DNA of 64,000 nt from Agapanthus africanus. Its lineage: Eukaryota > Streptophyta > Magnoliopsida > Asparagales > Amaryllidaceae. Location: positions 299,856,044-299,920,043 of the forward strand of contig CM057337.1 in NCBI GenBank assembly GCA_030015575.1, given 5' to 3'. Below the pieces are notes generated by a model that worked only from the letters and a program-made list of their open reading frames with translations, was not told the origin of the DNA and ran no database searches. Shown here in pieces: positions 1-12,000 of this stretch (position 1 is the first letter of the stretch; each line of letters opens with the position of its first letter). The position numbers and the translations under genes were made by a program.

Positions 1-146
1 TTATCTTGGCATGGGGGATGGCCGGCCGCTTCATGTTCGGACTCGACCCGGGTATGGGCCCACTTGATCTGGGCTTGGGCCCGCTTGGCTTGGGGTTGAC
101 TTTGATTTTGACTTGGTCAACCGGGGTGTAAATTTTTACCCCAAAA
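1..146 (-). repeat. Tat 3' LTR, partial
   Basis: These bases align without gaps with 23383-23528, the outer end of the 5' LTR, with five mismatches. The outer terminus reads CCCCAAAA here against CCCCAACA in the 5' LTR, so the terminal TGT (minus strand) is mutated. The purine stretch GGGAGGAAAT just inside (minus strand, about 149-158) is a candidate polypurine tract. The rest of this LTR lies left of the window. Confidence 0.88.
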
Positions 147-256
147 AATTTCCTCCCATCAATAAATGCACCCCACACATGTGGGTCGTATGCATAGAAT
201 TGATGGATCTTCTTTCACGTGGAGGAGACTTGATTTGGTTCCCGCTTTTGGGAAGC

Positions 257-1318
257 TGGCACTACCCTTTTTACGAAATGGACGGTCGATGCTGCCATTT
301 TAGCAACGTGGACGGTCGGTGCTGCCCTTTTAGCGACTTGGACGGTCGATGTTGCCATTTTAGCGATGTGGACGGTCGATTCTACCCTTTTTGCGACTTG
401 GACGGTCGGTGCTACCCTTTTAGCGATGTGGACAGTCGATTCTGCCCTTTTTTGCAACTTGGACGGTCGGTGCTGCCCTTTTAGCGACGTGGACGGTCGG
501 TTCTGCCCTTTTTGCGACTTGGACGGTCGGTGCTGCCCTTTTAGCGACGTGGACGGTCGGTTCTGCCCTTTTTGCGACTTGGACGGTCGATTCTGCCCTT
601 TTAGCGACGTGGACGGTCGGTGCTGCCCTTTTAGCGACGTGGACGGTCGATTCTGCCCTTTTTGCGACTTAGACGGTCGGTGCTGCCCTTTTAGCGACGT
701 GGACAGTCGGTGCTGCCCTTTTAGCGACGTGGACGGTCGATGCTTCCATTTTAGCGACGTGGACGGTCGATTCTGTCCTTTTTCCGACTTAAACGGTCGG
801 TGCTTCCATTTTAGCGACGTGGACGGTTGATTCTGCCCTTTTTGCGACTTAGACGGTCGGTGCTGCCCTATTAGCGACGTGGACGGTCGATTCTGCCCTT
901 TTTGCAACTTGGACGGTCGGTGCTGCCCTTTTAGCGACGTGGACATTCGATTCTGCCCTTTTTGCGACTTGGACAGTCGGTGCTGCCCTTTTAGCAACGT
1001 GGACGGTCGGTGCTGCCCTTTTAGCGACGTGGACGGTCGGTTCTACCCTTTTTGCTACTTGGACGGTTGGTGCTGCCCTTTTAGCGACGTGGACGGTCGG
1101 TGATGCCTTTTTAGCGACGTGGACGGTCGGTGCTGCCCTTTTAGCAACGTGAACGGTCGATTCTTCCCTTTTTGCGACTTGGACGGTCGGTGCTGCCCTT
1201 TTAGCGACGTGGACGGTCGATTCTGCCCTTTTTGCAACTTGGACGGTCGGTGCTGCCCTTTTAGCGACGTGGACAGTCGGTGCTGCCATTTTAGCGACGT
1301 GGACGGTCGATTCTGGAT
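257..1318. repeat. 30-bp minisatellite, 35 units, 60-bp higher-order pattern
   Basis: The core GACGGTCG recurs exactly every 30 bases at 281-431 and, after one extra T, at 462-1302, giving 35 units. Two variants mostly alternate: one with GACGTGG and TTCTGCCCTTTTTGC, one with GACTTGG and GTGCTGCCCTTTTAGC, so the real period is often 60 bp. Because 30 is a multiple of three, several frames stay open, including a 260-codon minus-strand frame (215-997) of a basic decapeptide repeat (KGQxRPSxSx). It lies in the 3' noncoding region of the Tat element, where such arrays are common in this clade. I regard the open frames as a by-product. Confidence 0.93.
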
Positions 1319-1593
1319 TTGACTTGTTCCGCTTCTTGCGGTGTCACGGATGAAGTTGACTTGTTACCGAGGTGGAATTTGATTCTGCCAGGGAGGTCAT
1401 TGGTTGTTTTGCTGATTTGATGTGATTTGGATTGACATCAGCACCGCTAAACTGGAATATGGTGCCAGGAGCGAATCATCATCTGTCTTTGAGAGTATTT
1501 GGGGATTGGTTTTTTGTTTGGCATCTGCATTGCTGCACTGGAATAATGCCAGGAGCAACTCATCATTTGTCCCGAGAGGATTTGGGAATTGAT

Positions 1594-2069
1594 GGCTCAG
1601 GAGGCAAGTTTAGATCCCTATCACCTAAGGCTTTTCAATTTTATGGGCCGTAAGGGTCCCATAAAAGCATTTTCTCCCTATGAGTCAAAAGGATCTCGTA
1701 GGTGTATTTTCTCCTTAGGAGTCGTGGGGACTCCTAAGTGTGTTGCTCCTTTGTGAGTCGTAAGGATCTCACACGGGAATTTTCTCCTCTCAAAGTTGAG
1801 AGGACTTTGAGAGTGCATTTCATCTCCTTTTCATGAGTTTGCACCCTTTCGGGTTTTCACAAACTCGCCGGCTGTCCTGCTGTTTTTACTCACGGAGCCC
1901 CTTTTGGGTTTTCATCCGTGCCTGTTTGCTTGTGGACATACCGTTTTTTTTTTGAGAGCTGGTGGGACTTTAAAACTAGTCTCACCGGCAGGACTTGGGA
2001 GAGATTAGGATTGTTTTACGCCCGTGGATTGTATACGGTTTTGCAGGATGTATGATCTAGACCGTAGGG
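1594..2069. repeat. Segmental duplication copy A in the Tat 3' region
   Basis: This stretch is repeated at 2577-2903 continuing at 13639-13795. Copy B is cut by the LARD insertion, so copy A shows the uninterrupted order. The copies differ by scattered substitutions. The 82-bp array lies between them. Each copy carries the series of hairpins described separately. Confidence 0.85.
1639..1989. other. Series of eight hairpins, copy A
   Basis: Eight short inverted repeats follow one another: 1639-1666 (9-bp stem), 1677-1702 (8 with one wobble), 1714-1738 (10), 1752-1773 (6), 1787-1813 (10), 1835-1866 (7), 1891-1920 (6) and 1958-1989 (12 with two wobbles). Each stem has its own sequence, while several loops share GTCGTAAGGATC or close variants. 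In copy B, stems 1 and 3 change on both arms so that pairing is kept. That argues for selection or a copying process acting on the folded form. Function is unknown. Confidence 0.75.
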
Positions 2070-2576
2070 TCGGAAAAATTTCGGGATTTTGTTGGCGTTT
2101 GCATCGCTGCACCGGAATATGGTACCAGGAGCGACTCATCATTCACCATTGGGGTATGGGAGTTGGAATTTGGTTGGCGTCTGCATCACTGCACTGGAAT
2201 ATGGTACCAGGAGCGACTCATCATTCGCCGTTGGGGTATGGGGATTGGAATTTGGTTGGCGTCTGCATCGCTGCACTGGAATATGGTACCAGGAGCGACT
2301 CATCATTCGCCATTGGGATTTGAGTTTGGAATTTTGTTGGCGTCTGCATCGCTGTACTGGAATATGGTACCGGGAGCGACTCATCATTCGCCACTTGGGG
2401 ACTTGGAATTTGGATCTTGTTTGGCATCAGCATTGCTGCACTGGAATAATGCCAGGAGCAACTCATCATTTGCCCCGGGAGGACTTTGGATTTAGTTTTT
2501 GGGTCGGCATCAGCACCGCTAACACTGAAGAGAAATGCTAGGAGCGACTCATCATTTGTCGTTGCCCGTTGGGGAA

Positions 2577-2898
2577 CGATGGCTTAGGAGATAGGTTTGG
2601 GTCCCTGTCACCAAAGGCTTTTCAATTTTATGAGCCGTAAGGGTCTCATAAAAGCATTTTCTCCCTACGAGTCGAGAGGATCTCTCAGGTGTATTTTCTC
2701 CTTAGGAATCGTGAGGATTCCTAAGTGTGTTTCTCCTTTGTGAGTCGTAAGGATCTCACGCGGGAATTTTCTCCTCTCAAAGTCGAAAGGACTTTGAGAG
2801 TGCATTTCATCTCCTTTTCACGAGTTTGCGCCCTTTCGTGTTTTCACAAACTCGCCGGCAGTCCTGCTGTTTTTACTCACGGAGCCCCTTTCGGGTTT
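2577..2898. repeat. Segmental duplication copy B, left part, with hairpins 1-7
   Basis: Second copy of 1594-1925. Hairpins lie at 2626-2653, 2666-2687 (stem weakened), 2701-2725, 2740-2759, 2774-2800, 2821-2854, and the left arm of the seventh at 2878-2883. The right arm of the seventh (TCCGTG) lies at 13642-13647, beyond the LARD. Confidence 0.8.
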
Positions 2899-2903
2899 TC
2901 ATC
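2899..2903. repeat. Target-site duplication TCATC, left copy
   Basis: TCATC lies directly before the LARD LTR and is repeated at 13639-13643 directly after it. Copy A of the duplicated Tat region shows the same sequence uninterrupted at about 1911-1916, which confirms the insertion point. Confidence 0.93.
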
Positions 2904-5900
2904 TGTAACATTTTAAAATAATTAAATAAATAAAAAAAAATTTAAGTGAATTTTAGGATTTTCGGTTAAGTAAAATGTATTTTTCGTAAAACTAAACCGT
3001 AATTATTTTTCACTATAAATTTAAAAATATCTATTTTAATTATGTTATTACTAGTAAATGGTGTTTATTTAGCCACTTATAAATTTTTAGTTCAATTAAA
3101 TATTTTTCCTAAATTAAATATTTTAAATATTAACATAAGCTTTATTTTTTACACTACATTAGTGTAAATTACAAATTTGAATGGTTTTAATTTGTAAAAA
3201 TGAGCTATGGTATATTAGAATTAAGTGTGTAATATGCAAAATCTTTTCCAAAATCTCTCCATGGTTCTAGAAATTTCTAGGAAAAGGGTTAAATTGAAAA
3301 AGTTAGATAATAAAGGGTTTAAGTGAAAAAAATGCATTATTTATGAACTTTCTACACAATACCACACATTTTTTCTCTCTCTCCACCCTCCTCCCTCTCC
3401 ATGGCCGGCCTCCCCTCCATGGGTAGCCCCAAAATTTTTCCCCCATCATTTTTGCATTAAAAATCATCAAAATTCATCAAAAATTCCAAAAATAAATATC
3501 AAAAATCAACATTCAACCTCTACCATTTTCCTTTGACCTATTTAGCATGGATTTTGGAGATGGAAAGCATGCATTTTGGAGACTTATTTCATGTTTGGGT
3601 TTTATATTTTGGAGGTATAAATTTCCTTCTTTTGATTTATTGTTATTAGATGTTCATTTAAGCATAATTAGATTTAATATATTAATTCTATTTACTACTT
3701 TTAAAATTCAAGTTAGGGTTTGAAAAATCAAGTTGTGATTTTTATTAATTAAATAAGGTTATAATAGCTAGTTAAACATTTTTAGAGTGGAAAAATCTTG
3801 CATGGTTGTTGTATAATAATTTGTTTATCCAAAATTGATTTAATTAAGCTATTTAGCTAACTAGGTTTTTATAAAATGTGTTTGTGGGTAATATAAAATT
3901 CTAATTAAGATTGCTATCATTAGATTGTAGTTTTAGTGAGAATATTAGCACATTAATGGAAAGAAAAACTTAGTTTGATCACTAGTTTCTTTTGATGATT
4001 GGAAAAATACTAATAAAATGCTATTTTTGTAAACTAGATTTTGGAAATTCCTAAATAAATGAGATTAAAAATATAATTTATGGTTTCATTATATCATTAT
4101 CATCATGAATTGTAGTTTAAAACATTAATCCATGTAAAATCAAGTTTTGTTGTGGAATTGTGGTATTTTGCTTGAAAGATGTTAAAAATTACTAAAGGTT
4201 GCAAACTAGAAATTTCAAATTAATACAAATTTGTGTAATAAAAATATAGTAATGGTTTGTATAGTCTAGTTATGCTATTTAATGAGTTTTATGACCATTG
4301 GTTTCATTTAAATGTCAAGTTTTGAAGAAAAACGGTAAATTGGCATTTTCGGGTTTTACGAAATCGGGCGATTTGATGGATTTTAGGGTTTCGATGGATT
4401 TAATCATGTTTTATAATATAAGTAATGATTTTTAAAACTACGAGTTATTTTTTGATGTTTATCTCGATCCATCGGAGTCTGTACGCCGATATCGAGCGAT
4501 ATTTGGTTCTTTTGCGTGGACGGGACATAGGTTTTAACCTATGCTTGTTCCTTGCGTCGTTTTGGCTTTTGTATGTGATTCAGTTTACGATACTATTTAT
4601 ATATTTGCATTTAGGTACCCCTCATGTGAACTGCGGGCGATGAAGAGGATGATGGCGACACCGTCTTCGGCAGACATGGACCAGGTGAGTAGATGCATAT
4701 TTACGGGGGAAAGTCGGGTGGATGGCGTTTAGCACCCCCGCAACGTAGAATAGGAATAGTACTTATTGACATTAGGAAACCAGATGTGACCCTAGATTCT
4801 TAATGAGTAGGACCCTAGTAATGACCCTAGGCTGGACCAGACTGATTTATGAAGACCATACCAGAGGATGAAAACCCTGGAAGAGGTTCGTAGGTTTCAG
4901 GTTGAAACACACACACGCACACACTGAAACTCGACATGGTGTATACGGGTATGTATATATATATATATATAGGACTAGGTATAGGTATATATATAGATAT
5001 ATACAACACGTATGTGGGATACATTGATACACGGGAATGAAACAGGATAACTGGGCTTGATGCCGTGATTCTTGACTATACAGTCGTATTAAAGTGTTAG
5101 CGGATCATTAGAGAATGAGATAATGAACAGGTATACCTAAATTATAATGGGTAGTGATGATATTGAGGTACATTGGACTCTAAAATAGAACCCGAACTGT
5201 AACTTGTGACTGATCACGATATGATATATGTATGACTTGATTACGACATCATATAGGTGTGACCTGATGTCGATATCATATAGGTGTGACTTGATGACGA
5301 TATGATATCAGTATGACTCGATCACAACAAGATACATATGACATGCTATTTCTGAGGATAAATTAATGAGGTATATTTATGATGGCAATGTTATATAATT
5401 GATGTATGCGATTACAGCATAGCACCTCGATCATGACATGTGTTGATGATGATATTATACGAATAATAAGACACGTAGGTGATATTTGACCCGTACCCCG
5501 AAATTGGGATGCCGTATGATGGATTTTACCGTACGAGGCATAGATGTGATGATTGATCCGCACTCTTGATTTGAGGAAGTCGTACTATGTACGTGACGCT
5601 ATTGAGGCAGGATCGCCGACTATTAGAGGTATGGACTCTGGCTTTAGGTATACTTCTATCGACCAGTTCTTAGGTTTAGTTTTCCTTAGGGGGGTTAGAT
5701 GGACACTACGTTAGGTTCGAGTCGTATAGTGGTAGTGGTAATTGTATATCAAATGAGTGGATAACACACATCCGTCTTTACTTTCACATTGTAATCATAA
5801 TGTTGCATGTTCTTACATATGTTGCGATAATCAGTATAAACTTTACCTGTTAGGACACCAGCACCATTACCGATGATACGCATATTCCACGCACACTTAT

Positions 5901-7479
5901 TTGCCGGCTCACACACATCATCATCGGTAATTGCTATGTCACGTACACTTTAGATCATATTGTCTTTTATGGATAGAATCAGTTAACAACTAGACCGATA
6001 TAATATTGTGATTATTCTCTGATGTTAGTATAGACATGATATTTATTACTTAGACATTCATGCATTCATATTTTCATGTTATCATGCAGTATTATGGGAA
6101 TATGCCGACACTTATCATATAGTTACTTATGATTTTAAGATTTGGATTTCTATGAGATTTCTGGATTTTGGGGAAAACCGCAAGAATATATAAACAAACT
6201 TCTCTCTCTCCTCTTCTCTTTTTTTTTAAAATAAGATGCGGTTTTCTCGTGATGTATGTGTCGTCCACCATGAGATTTCATGTTTTCTGATGGATTTCGA
6301 GACCCGATTCGAGGAGTGGATGAACCGTCTCGGGTACATGGTGGGCCCGGTATGGTACCCCGGGGCAAGAAGATCGAGTTGTAGACGATGAGCCTGGCAG
6401 GGGAAGGCTACCTACCGGTGATGTCTGGCGCGGCGGATATCCAGAGGATACCGACCGTTGTCGTGAGATTTGATGATATAGGTCGATCCGGACAGACGGA
6501 GCCCGAGATATTGAGACTTGAGATTACATGTGTTGTGTCGATACTTGACACGGATTTCCATGGATTTCATTGTTGAGATTTCAGATTCTTATACACATTT
6601 TACTATGATAACAGCTAAAGATTTCTTATACAGATATTTCTGGATTTCAGGATTGGTTATTTTATATTCATGATGCATGCATATCCATTCATATGACATA
6701 GTATTATATGAGGCACTGACACGAGCACGGAGTATCTGCATTTACACGTAGTTTTACCCTGCTATTACTAGATGATTGGGATATAATAGTGTAATATTAT
6801 GACCTAGGATAGCGTCGTGCATTCGATTTCTTTTCGTAGATGTCTTCTACTCACGAGTTGGCAACTCACCCCGTTGTGCCAAATTTTATTACAGGTTCGA
6901 TGTACAGGTTTCCCTGGCAGCTTGCTGGCACATCTTTTCTTCAGGGTGATTTGCACGGTAGGTTGGTTCACTTGTATCTGAACCACCATTGTATTTTTTT
7001 ATTCTTTCATTTGTATCTAGTAAGCTCCATCAACCATACTTGTATTACTTGATAAGTTTATTGGACCAGTATTTTTTTTATTTCGACCATAGAGTCGCGC
7101 ATGTTTTATTCTGATATGGTGGTTTTGTTTTCTTTGAGTTTTGAGCCTCGCCTTTTGGCGTTGTATATTATTGTGCTTGTTGTGGTTGTTTCCGCCTGTT
7201 GGCGTTGATACTAGCACCCGTTTGGGGATGCTTTTTATTATTTATTTATATTATACTTGTTGTACCCGTATGGGGGCCAGTTTTTACAGAGGAGACTCTG
7301 CCGAAATTTTTGGGAAAAATTGATGATATTTTTAAACTTTTTTTTCTTCATGTTCTTTTACTTCTTCTTCTTCTTTTATGGTTTTGATTTCTGGGTTTCG
7401 GCTTACTTAGGTTACGTTGCGCCTCTAGACGCTTCGTAATCTAAGTGCCAGTCACGTTCCGTACTTTCGGGTCGTGACA
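2904..7479 (+). repeat. LARD 5' LTR, 4576 bp
   Basis: Begins TGTAAC, ends GTCGTGACA, and matches 9059-13638 nearly base for base. It holds a TA microsatellite (about 4954-4970), a degenerate 27-bp tandem repeat (5208-5339), and a 12-bp inverted repeat ATTACCGATGAT/ATCATCGGTAAT (5866-5931). Short open frames of 60-80 codons occur but differ between the two LTR copies, and none resembles a known protein. AT content is high throughout. Confidence 0.95.
5208..5339. repeat. Degenerate 27-bp tandem repeat in LARD LTR
   Basis: Five units of 25-27 bp, each beginning GACYTGAT or a variant and containing ATATGATAT or ATATCATAT. The 3' LTR carries the same array at about 11366-11497. Confidence 0.7.
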
Positions 7480-7483
7480 AAAT

Positions 7484-7495
7484 TGGTATCAGAGC
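7484..7495 (+). other. LARD primer binding site
   Basis: TGGTATCAGAGC, complementary to the 3' end of plant initiator tRNA-Met, four bases after the 5' LTR. Confidence 0.92.
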
Positions 7496-9043
7496 GCTAG
7501 GTTTAACCTTGTATAAGTCTAGGTGACCCTTGGTTGATGGAGTAGGCGATTTAGGTAGAGTAACGTACCGTGGGTATGGTCCGCGGCATACTTACGATAC
7601 GCTACTCTGCTTAAGAAGCCCTAGGATGTACATTGTTTGCACCGTATTTCATTCGTTCCTTTGATCTATCTTCGTCGATATCGGATGGTAGTTTCTGCTA
7701 CCACGGGCACACGGGCAGAGGGAGCTGCGGCTCGAATACGATAACCATTAGAGTATTGGTTATTCTTGAGGATTGAAGCATTTCTTAGCGTGCGAACGAA
7801 GGGTATTCACATGCCGTCCGGATGAAGTTAAAGGGTTCGAACGATTATCAGAAAACCATTTTCCCAAGTTTAAAGTATTCGGAAGAACATGCAGGTATTT
7901 CGATGGACCCTCTAGAAGAATGAAACCCTAACTCGACATAATGACCACGAGAACGCCCTTGAACCTTAGGGTTTACGGCAGTTTCGCGGTGCCATTAGTG
8001 AGGCTTGGGTTTGCCCTTCTACGGTTGGATCATCGATGCTGGGGTATGTACCGGATATTTTTAAACTGTACTTGAGTCTTGAGCTCTCGGGGACTTATAG
8101 GATTTTGATGGATTGATCGAAAAGTTTAATGTAGTCCGGATATCATGTGAAGGGATCGACTACGTGGGAGACTCTAGATATGAGTATTGCCGTTGGTAGC
8201 GCAGTCAGCACAGCTACGAAGAGACGAGTTCGAAGCAATCGACATCAGAGGAAAGAGGCGCACATTGACGATGGTGTTTACGATTGCGATTTGGTGATTT
8301 GAATTTCATCTTTTCGTTGATTGGATTTTGGTATTTTGAGGACCTTGTTCTACTATTGGTATTTCATGTGTGTACCTTCATTACATTCTAGTGTGTTTCA
8401 TATATCGGTTGTATTGATGTTGTTTAGTACATACCCAGTGCACTTGATTTGGTTTTAATACCTTTTATGATTTTGATTTGATTTCGTGCATAGGTTACAC
8501 ATGATTTTGACATATGTTTCGACCTAGTTTTCATGCATTTTTGTACTGTGATTTCGATTTCAGAGCGCACCGGACGCACATGATATTTTAATGATGTGAT
8601 TGGGATTGATTTCAGTTTGAGCAGTATGTTTTCATAGTCATTATTATTTGATTTAGTAACCAGGCGGGACGTGTATGTTAAATAAAAGATATATATATAT
8701 AGTTATTTTTTTTAAATAAACGTCCGCTACTTATGCCGTGACACGTGCATCACACGGCGATTTTCAAAAAGGGGTGTTGCATATTTCCTTATCCAGATAT
8801 TTGGACGATTTTACTATGATGCGCACTATATTTAAGTTATAGTTTTGATGTATATTATGCTGGTTTTCGTATTGGGTTTTGATATTTTGTCTTCACCATA
8901 ACTCCGATGATTGCGTTAAGCTTGACGGAGTTGATTTTAGTTATATATTGACGATTTCGGAGCCCCGACGACTTGAGCGTTTTGCTCGATGTTTTAGTAT
9001 TTGAAGGGGGATTTTTAATTTAAATTCGGGGACCGAATTTCTT

Positions 9044-9058
9044 AAAAGGGGGGAAGAC
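9044..9058 (+). other. LARD polypurine tract
   Basis: AAAAGGGGGGAAGAC lies directly before the TG that opens the 3' LTR; it would prime plus-strand synthesis. Confidence 0.88.
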
Positions 9059-12000
9059 TGTAACATTTTAAAATAATTAAAAAAATAAAAAAAAATTTAA
9101 GTGAATTTTAGGATTTTCGGTAAAATAAAATGTATTTTTCGTAAAACTAAACCGTAATTATTTTTCACTATAAATTTAAAAATATCTATTTTAATTATGT
9201 TATTACTAGTAAATGGTGTTTATTTAGCCACTTATAAATTTTTAGTTCAATTAAATATTTTTCCTAAATTAATATTTTAAATATTAACATAAGCTTTATT
9301 TTTTACACTAAATTAGTGTAAATTACAAATTTGAATGGTTTTAATTTGTAAAAATGAGCCATGGTATATTAGAATCAAGTGTGTAATATGCAAAATCTTT
9401 TCCAAAATCTCTCCATGGTTCTAGAAATTTCTAGGAAAAGTGTTAAATTGAAAAAGTTAGATAATAAAGGGTTTAAGTGAAAAAAATGCATTATTTATGA
9501 ACTTTCTACACAATACCACACATTTTTTCTCTCTCTCCACCCTCCTCCCTATCCATGGCCGGCCTCCCCTCCATGGGTAGCCCCAAAATTTTTCCCCCAT
9601 CATTTTTGCATTAAAAATCATCAAAATTCATCAAAAATTCCAAAAATAAATATCAAAAATCAACATTCAACCTCTACCATTTTCCTTTGACCTATTTAGC
9701 ATGGATTTTGGAGATGGAAAGCATGCATTTTGGAGACTTATTTCATGTTTGGGTTTCATATTTTGGAGGTATAAATTTCCTTCTTTTGATTTATTGTTAT
9801 TAGATGTTCATTTAAGCATAATTAGATTTAATATATTAATTCTATTTACTACTTTTAAAATTCAAGTTAGGGTTTGAAAAATCAAGTTGTGATTTTTATT
9901 AATTAAATAAGGTTATAATAGCTAGTTTAACATTTTTAGAGTGGAAAAATCTTGCATGGTTGTTGTATAATAATTTGTTTATCCAAAATTGATTTAATTA
10001 AGCTATTTAGCTAACTAGGTTTTTATAAAATGTGTTTGTGGGTAATATAAAATTCTAATTAAGATTGCTATCATTAGATTGTAGTTTTAGTGAGAATATT
10101 AGCATGTTAATGGAAAGAAAAACTTAGTTTGATCACTAGTTTCTTTTGATGATTGGAAAAATACTAATAAAATGCTATTTTTGTAAACTAGATTTTGGAA
10201 ATTCCTAAATAAATGAGATTAAAAATATAATTTATGGTTTCATTATATCATTATCATCATGAATTGTAGTTTAAAACATTAATCCATGTAAAATCAAGTT
10301 TTGTTGTGGAATTGTGGTATTTTTCTTGAAAGATGTTAAAAATTACTAAAGGTTGCAAACTAGAAATTTCAAATTAATACAAATTTGTGTAATAAAAATA
10401 TAGTAATGGTTTGTATAGTCTAGTTATGCTATTTAATGAGTTTTATGACCATTGGTTTCATTTAAATGTCAAGTTTTGAAGAAAAACGGTAAATTGGCAT
10501 TTTCGGGTTTTACGAAATCGGGCGATTTGATGGATTTTAGGGTTTCGATGGATTTAATCATGTTTTATAATATAAGTAATGAGTTTTAAAACTACGAGTT
10601 ATTTGTTGATGTTTATCTCGATCCATCGGAGTCTGTACGCCGATATCGAGCGATATTTGGTTCTTTTGCGTGGACGGGACATAGGTTTTAACCTATGCTT
10701 GTTCCTTGCGTCGTTTTGGCTTTTGTATGTGATTCAGTTTACGATACTATTTATATGTTTGCATTTAGGTACCCCTCACGTGGACTGCGGGCGATGAAGA
10801 GGATGATGGCGACACCGTCTTCGGCAGACATGGACCAGGTGAGTAGATGCATATTTACGGGGGGAAGTCGGGTGGATGGCATTTAGCACCCCCGCAACGT
10901 AGAATAGGAATAGTACTTATTGACATTAGGAAACCAGATGTGACCCTAGATTCTTAATGAGTAGGACCCTAGTAATGACCCTAGGCTGGACCAGACTGAT
11001 TTAGGAAGACCATACCAGAGGATGAATACCCTGGAAGAGGTTCGTAGGTTTCAGGTAGAAATACACACACGCACACACTGAAACTCGACATGGTGTATAC
11101 GGGTATGTGTATATATATATATATATATAGGACTAGATATAGGTATATATATAGATATATACAACACGTATGTGGGATACATTGATACACGGGAATGAAA
11201 CAGGATAACTGGGCTTGATGCCGTGATTCTTGACTATACAGTCGTATTAAAGTGTTACCGGATCATTAGAGAATGAGATAATGAACAGGTATACCTAAAT
11301 TATAATGGGTAGTGATGATATTGAGGTACATTGGACTCTAAAATAGAACCCGAACTGTAACTTGTGACTGATCACGATATGATATATGTATGACTTGATT
11401 ACGACATCATATAGGTGTGACCTGATGTCGATATCATATAGGTGTGACTTGATGACGATATGATATCAGTATGACTCGATCACAACATGATACATATGAC
11501 ATGCTATTTCTGAGGATAAATTAATGAGGTATATTTATGATGGCAATGTTATATAATTGATGTATGCGATTATAGCATAGCACATCGATCATGACATGTG
11601 TTGATGATGATATTATACGAATAATGAGACACGTAGGTGATATTTGACCCGTACCCCGATATTGGGATGCCGTACGATGGATTTTACCGTATGAGGCATA
11701 GATGTGATGATTGATCCGCACTCTTGATTTGAGGAAGTCGTACTATGTACATGACGCTATTGAGGCAGGATCGCCGACTATTAGAGGTATGGACTCAGGC
11801 TTTAGGTATACTTCTATCGACCAGTTCTTAGGTTTAGTTTTCCTTAGGGGGGTTAGATGGACACTACGTTAGGTTCGAGTCGTATAGTGGCAGTGGTAAT
11901 TGTATATCAAATGAGTGGATAACACACATCCGTCTTTACTTTCACATTGTAATCATAATGTTGCATGTTCTTACATATGTTGCTATAATCAGTATAAACT

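Larger units (their letters stand above)
1432..2560. repeat. 82-bp tandem repeat, five head-to-tail units plus dispersed copies
   Basis: Five units start at 2091, 2173, 2255, 2336 and about 2417, with 81-82 bp spacing. Each holds a core built on GGTACCAGGAGCGACTCATC. Three further single cores lie at about 1435, 1519 and 2504. Units differ by a few substitutions; later ones change GGTACC to ATGCC. This is the 3' noncoding region of the Tat element. No function is visible. Confidence 0.85.
7480..9058 (+). other. LARD internal domain, noncoding
   Basis: Only 1579 bp separate the LTRs, with no long open frame. About 7690-8310 shows faint gag-like text (for example WLFLRIEAF), broken by many stops. 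Just before the PPT the frame NFEDEI..KGGED is imperfectly preserved, like the end of a chromovirus pol. The rest (8320-9000) shows nothing I recognise. The element must depend on proteins from elsewhere. Confidence 0.75.

Noticed and set aside
215..997. 260-codon minus-strand frame as a real gene
   Set aside because: It is produced by a 30-bp repeat whose length is a multiple of three; other frames of the same array are open as well.
257..1318. Regular 30-bp repeats that might look like a CRISPR array
   Set aside because: There are no unique spacers; units are directly contiguous, and the surroundings are a plant retrotransposon.
4425..4732. Small open frames in the LARD LTR (also at 10579-10886, and others up to 81 codons)
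   Set aside because: The two LTR copies change length and residues without constraint, there is no known domain, and similar frames are expected by chance.
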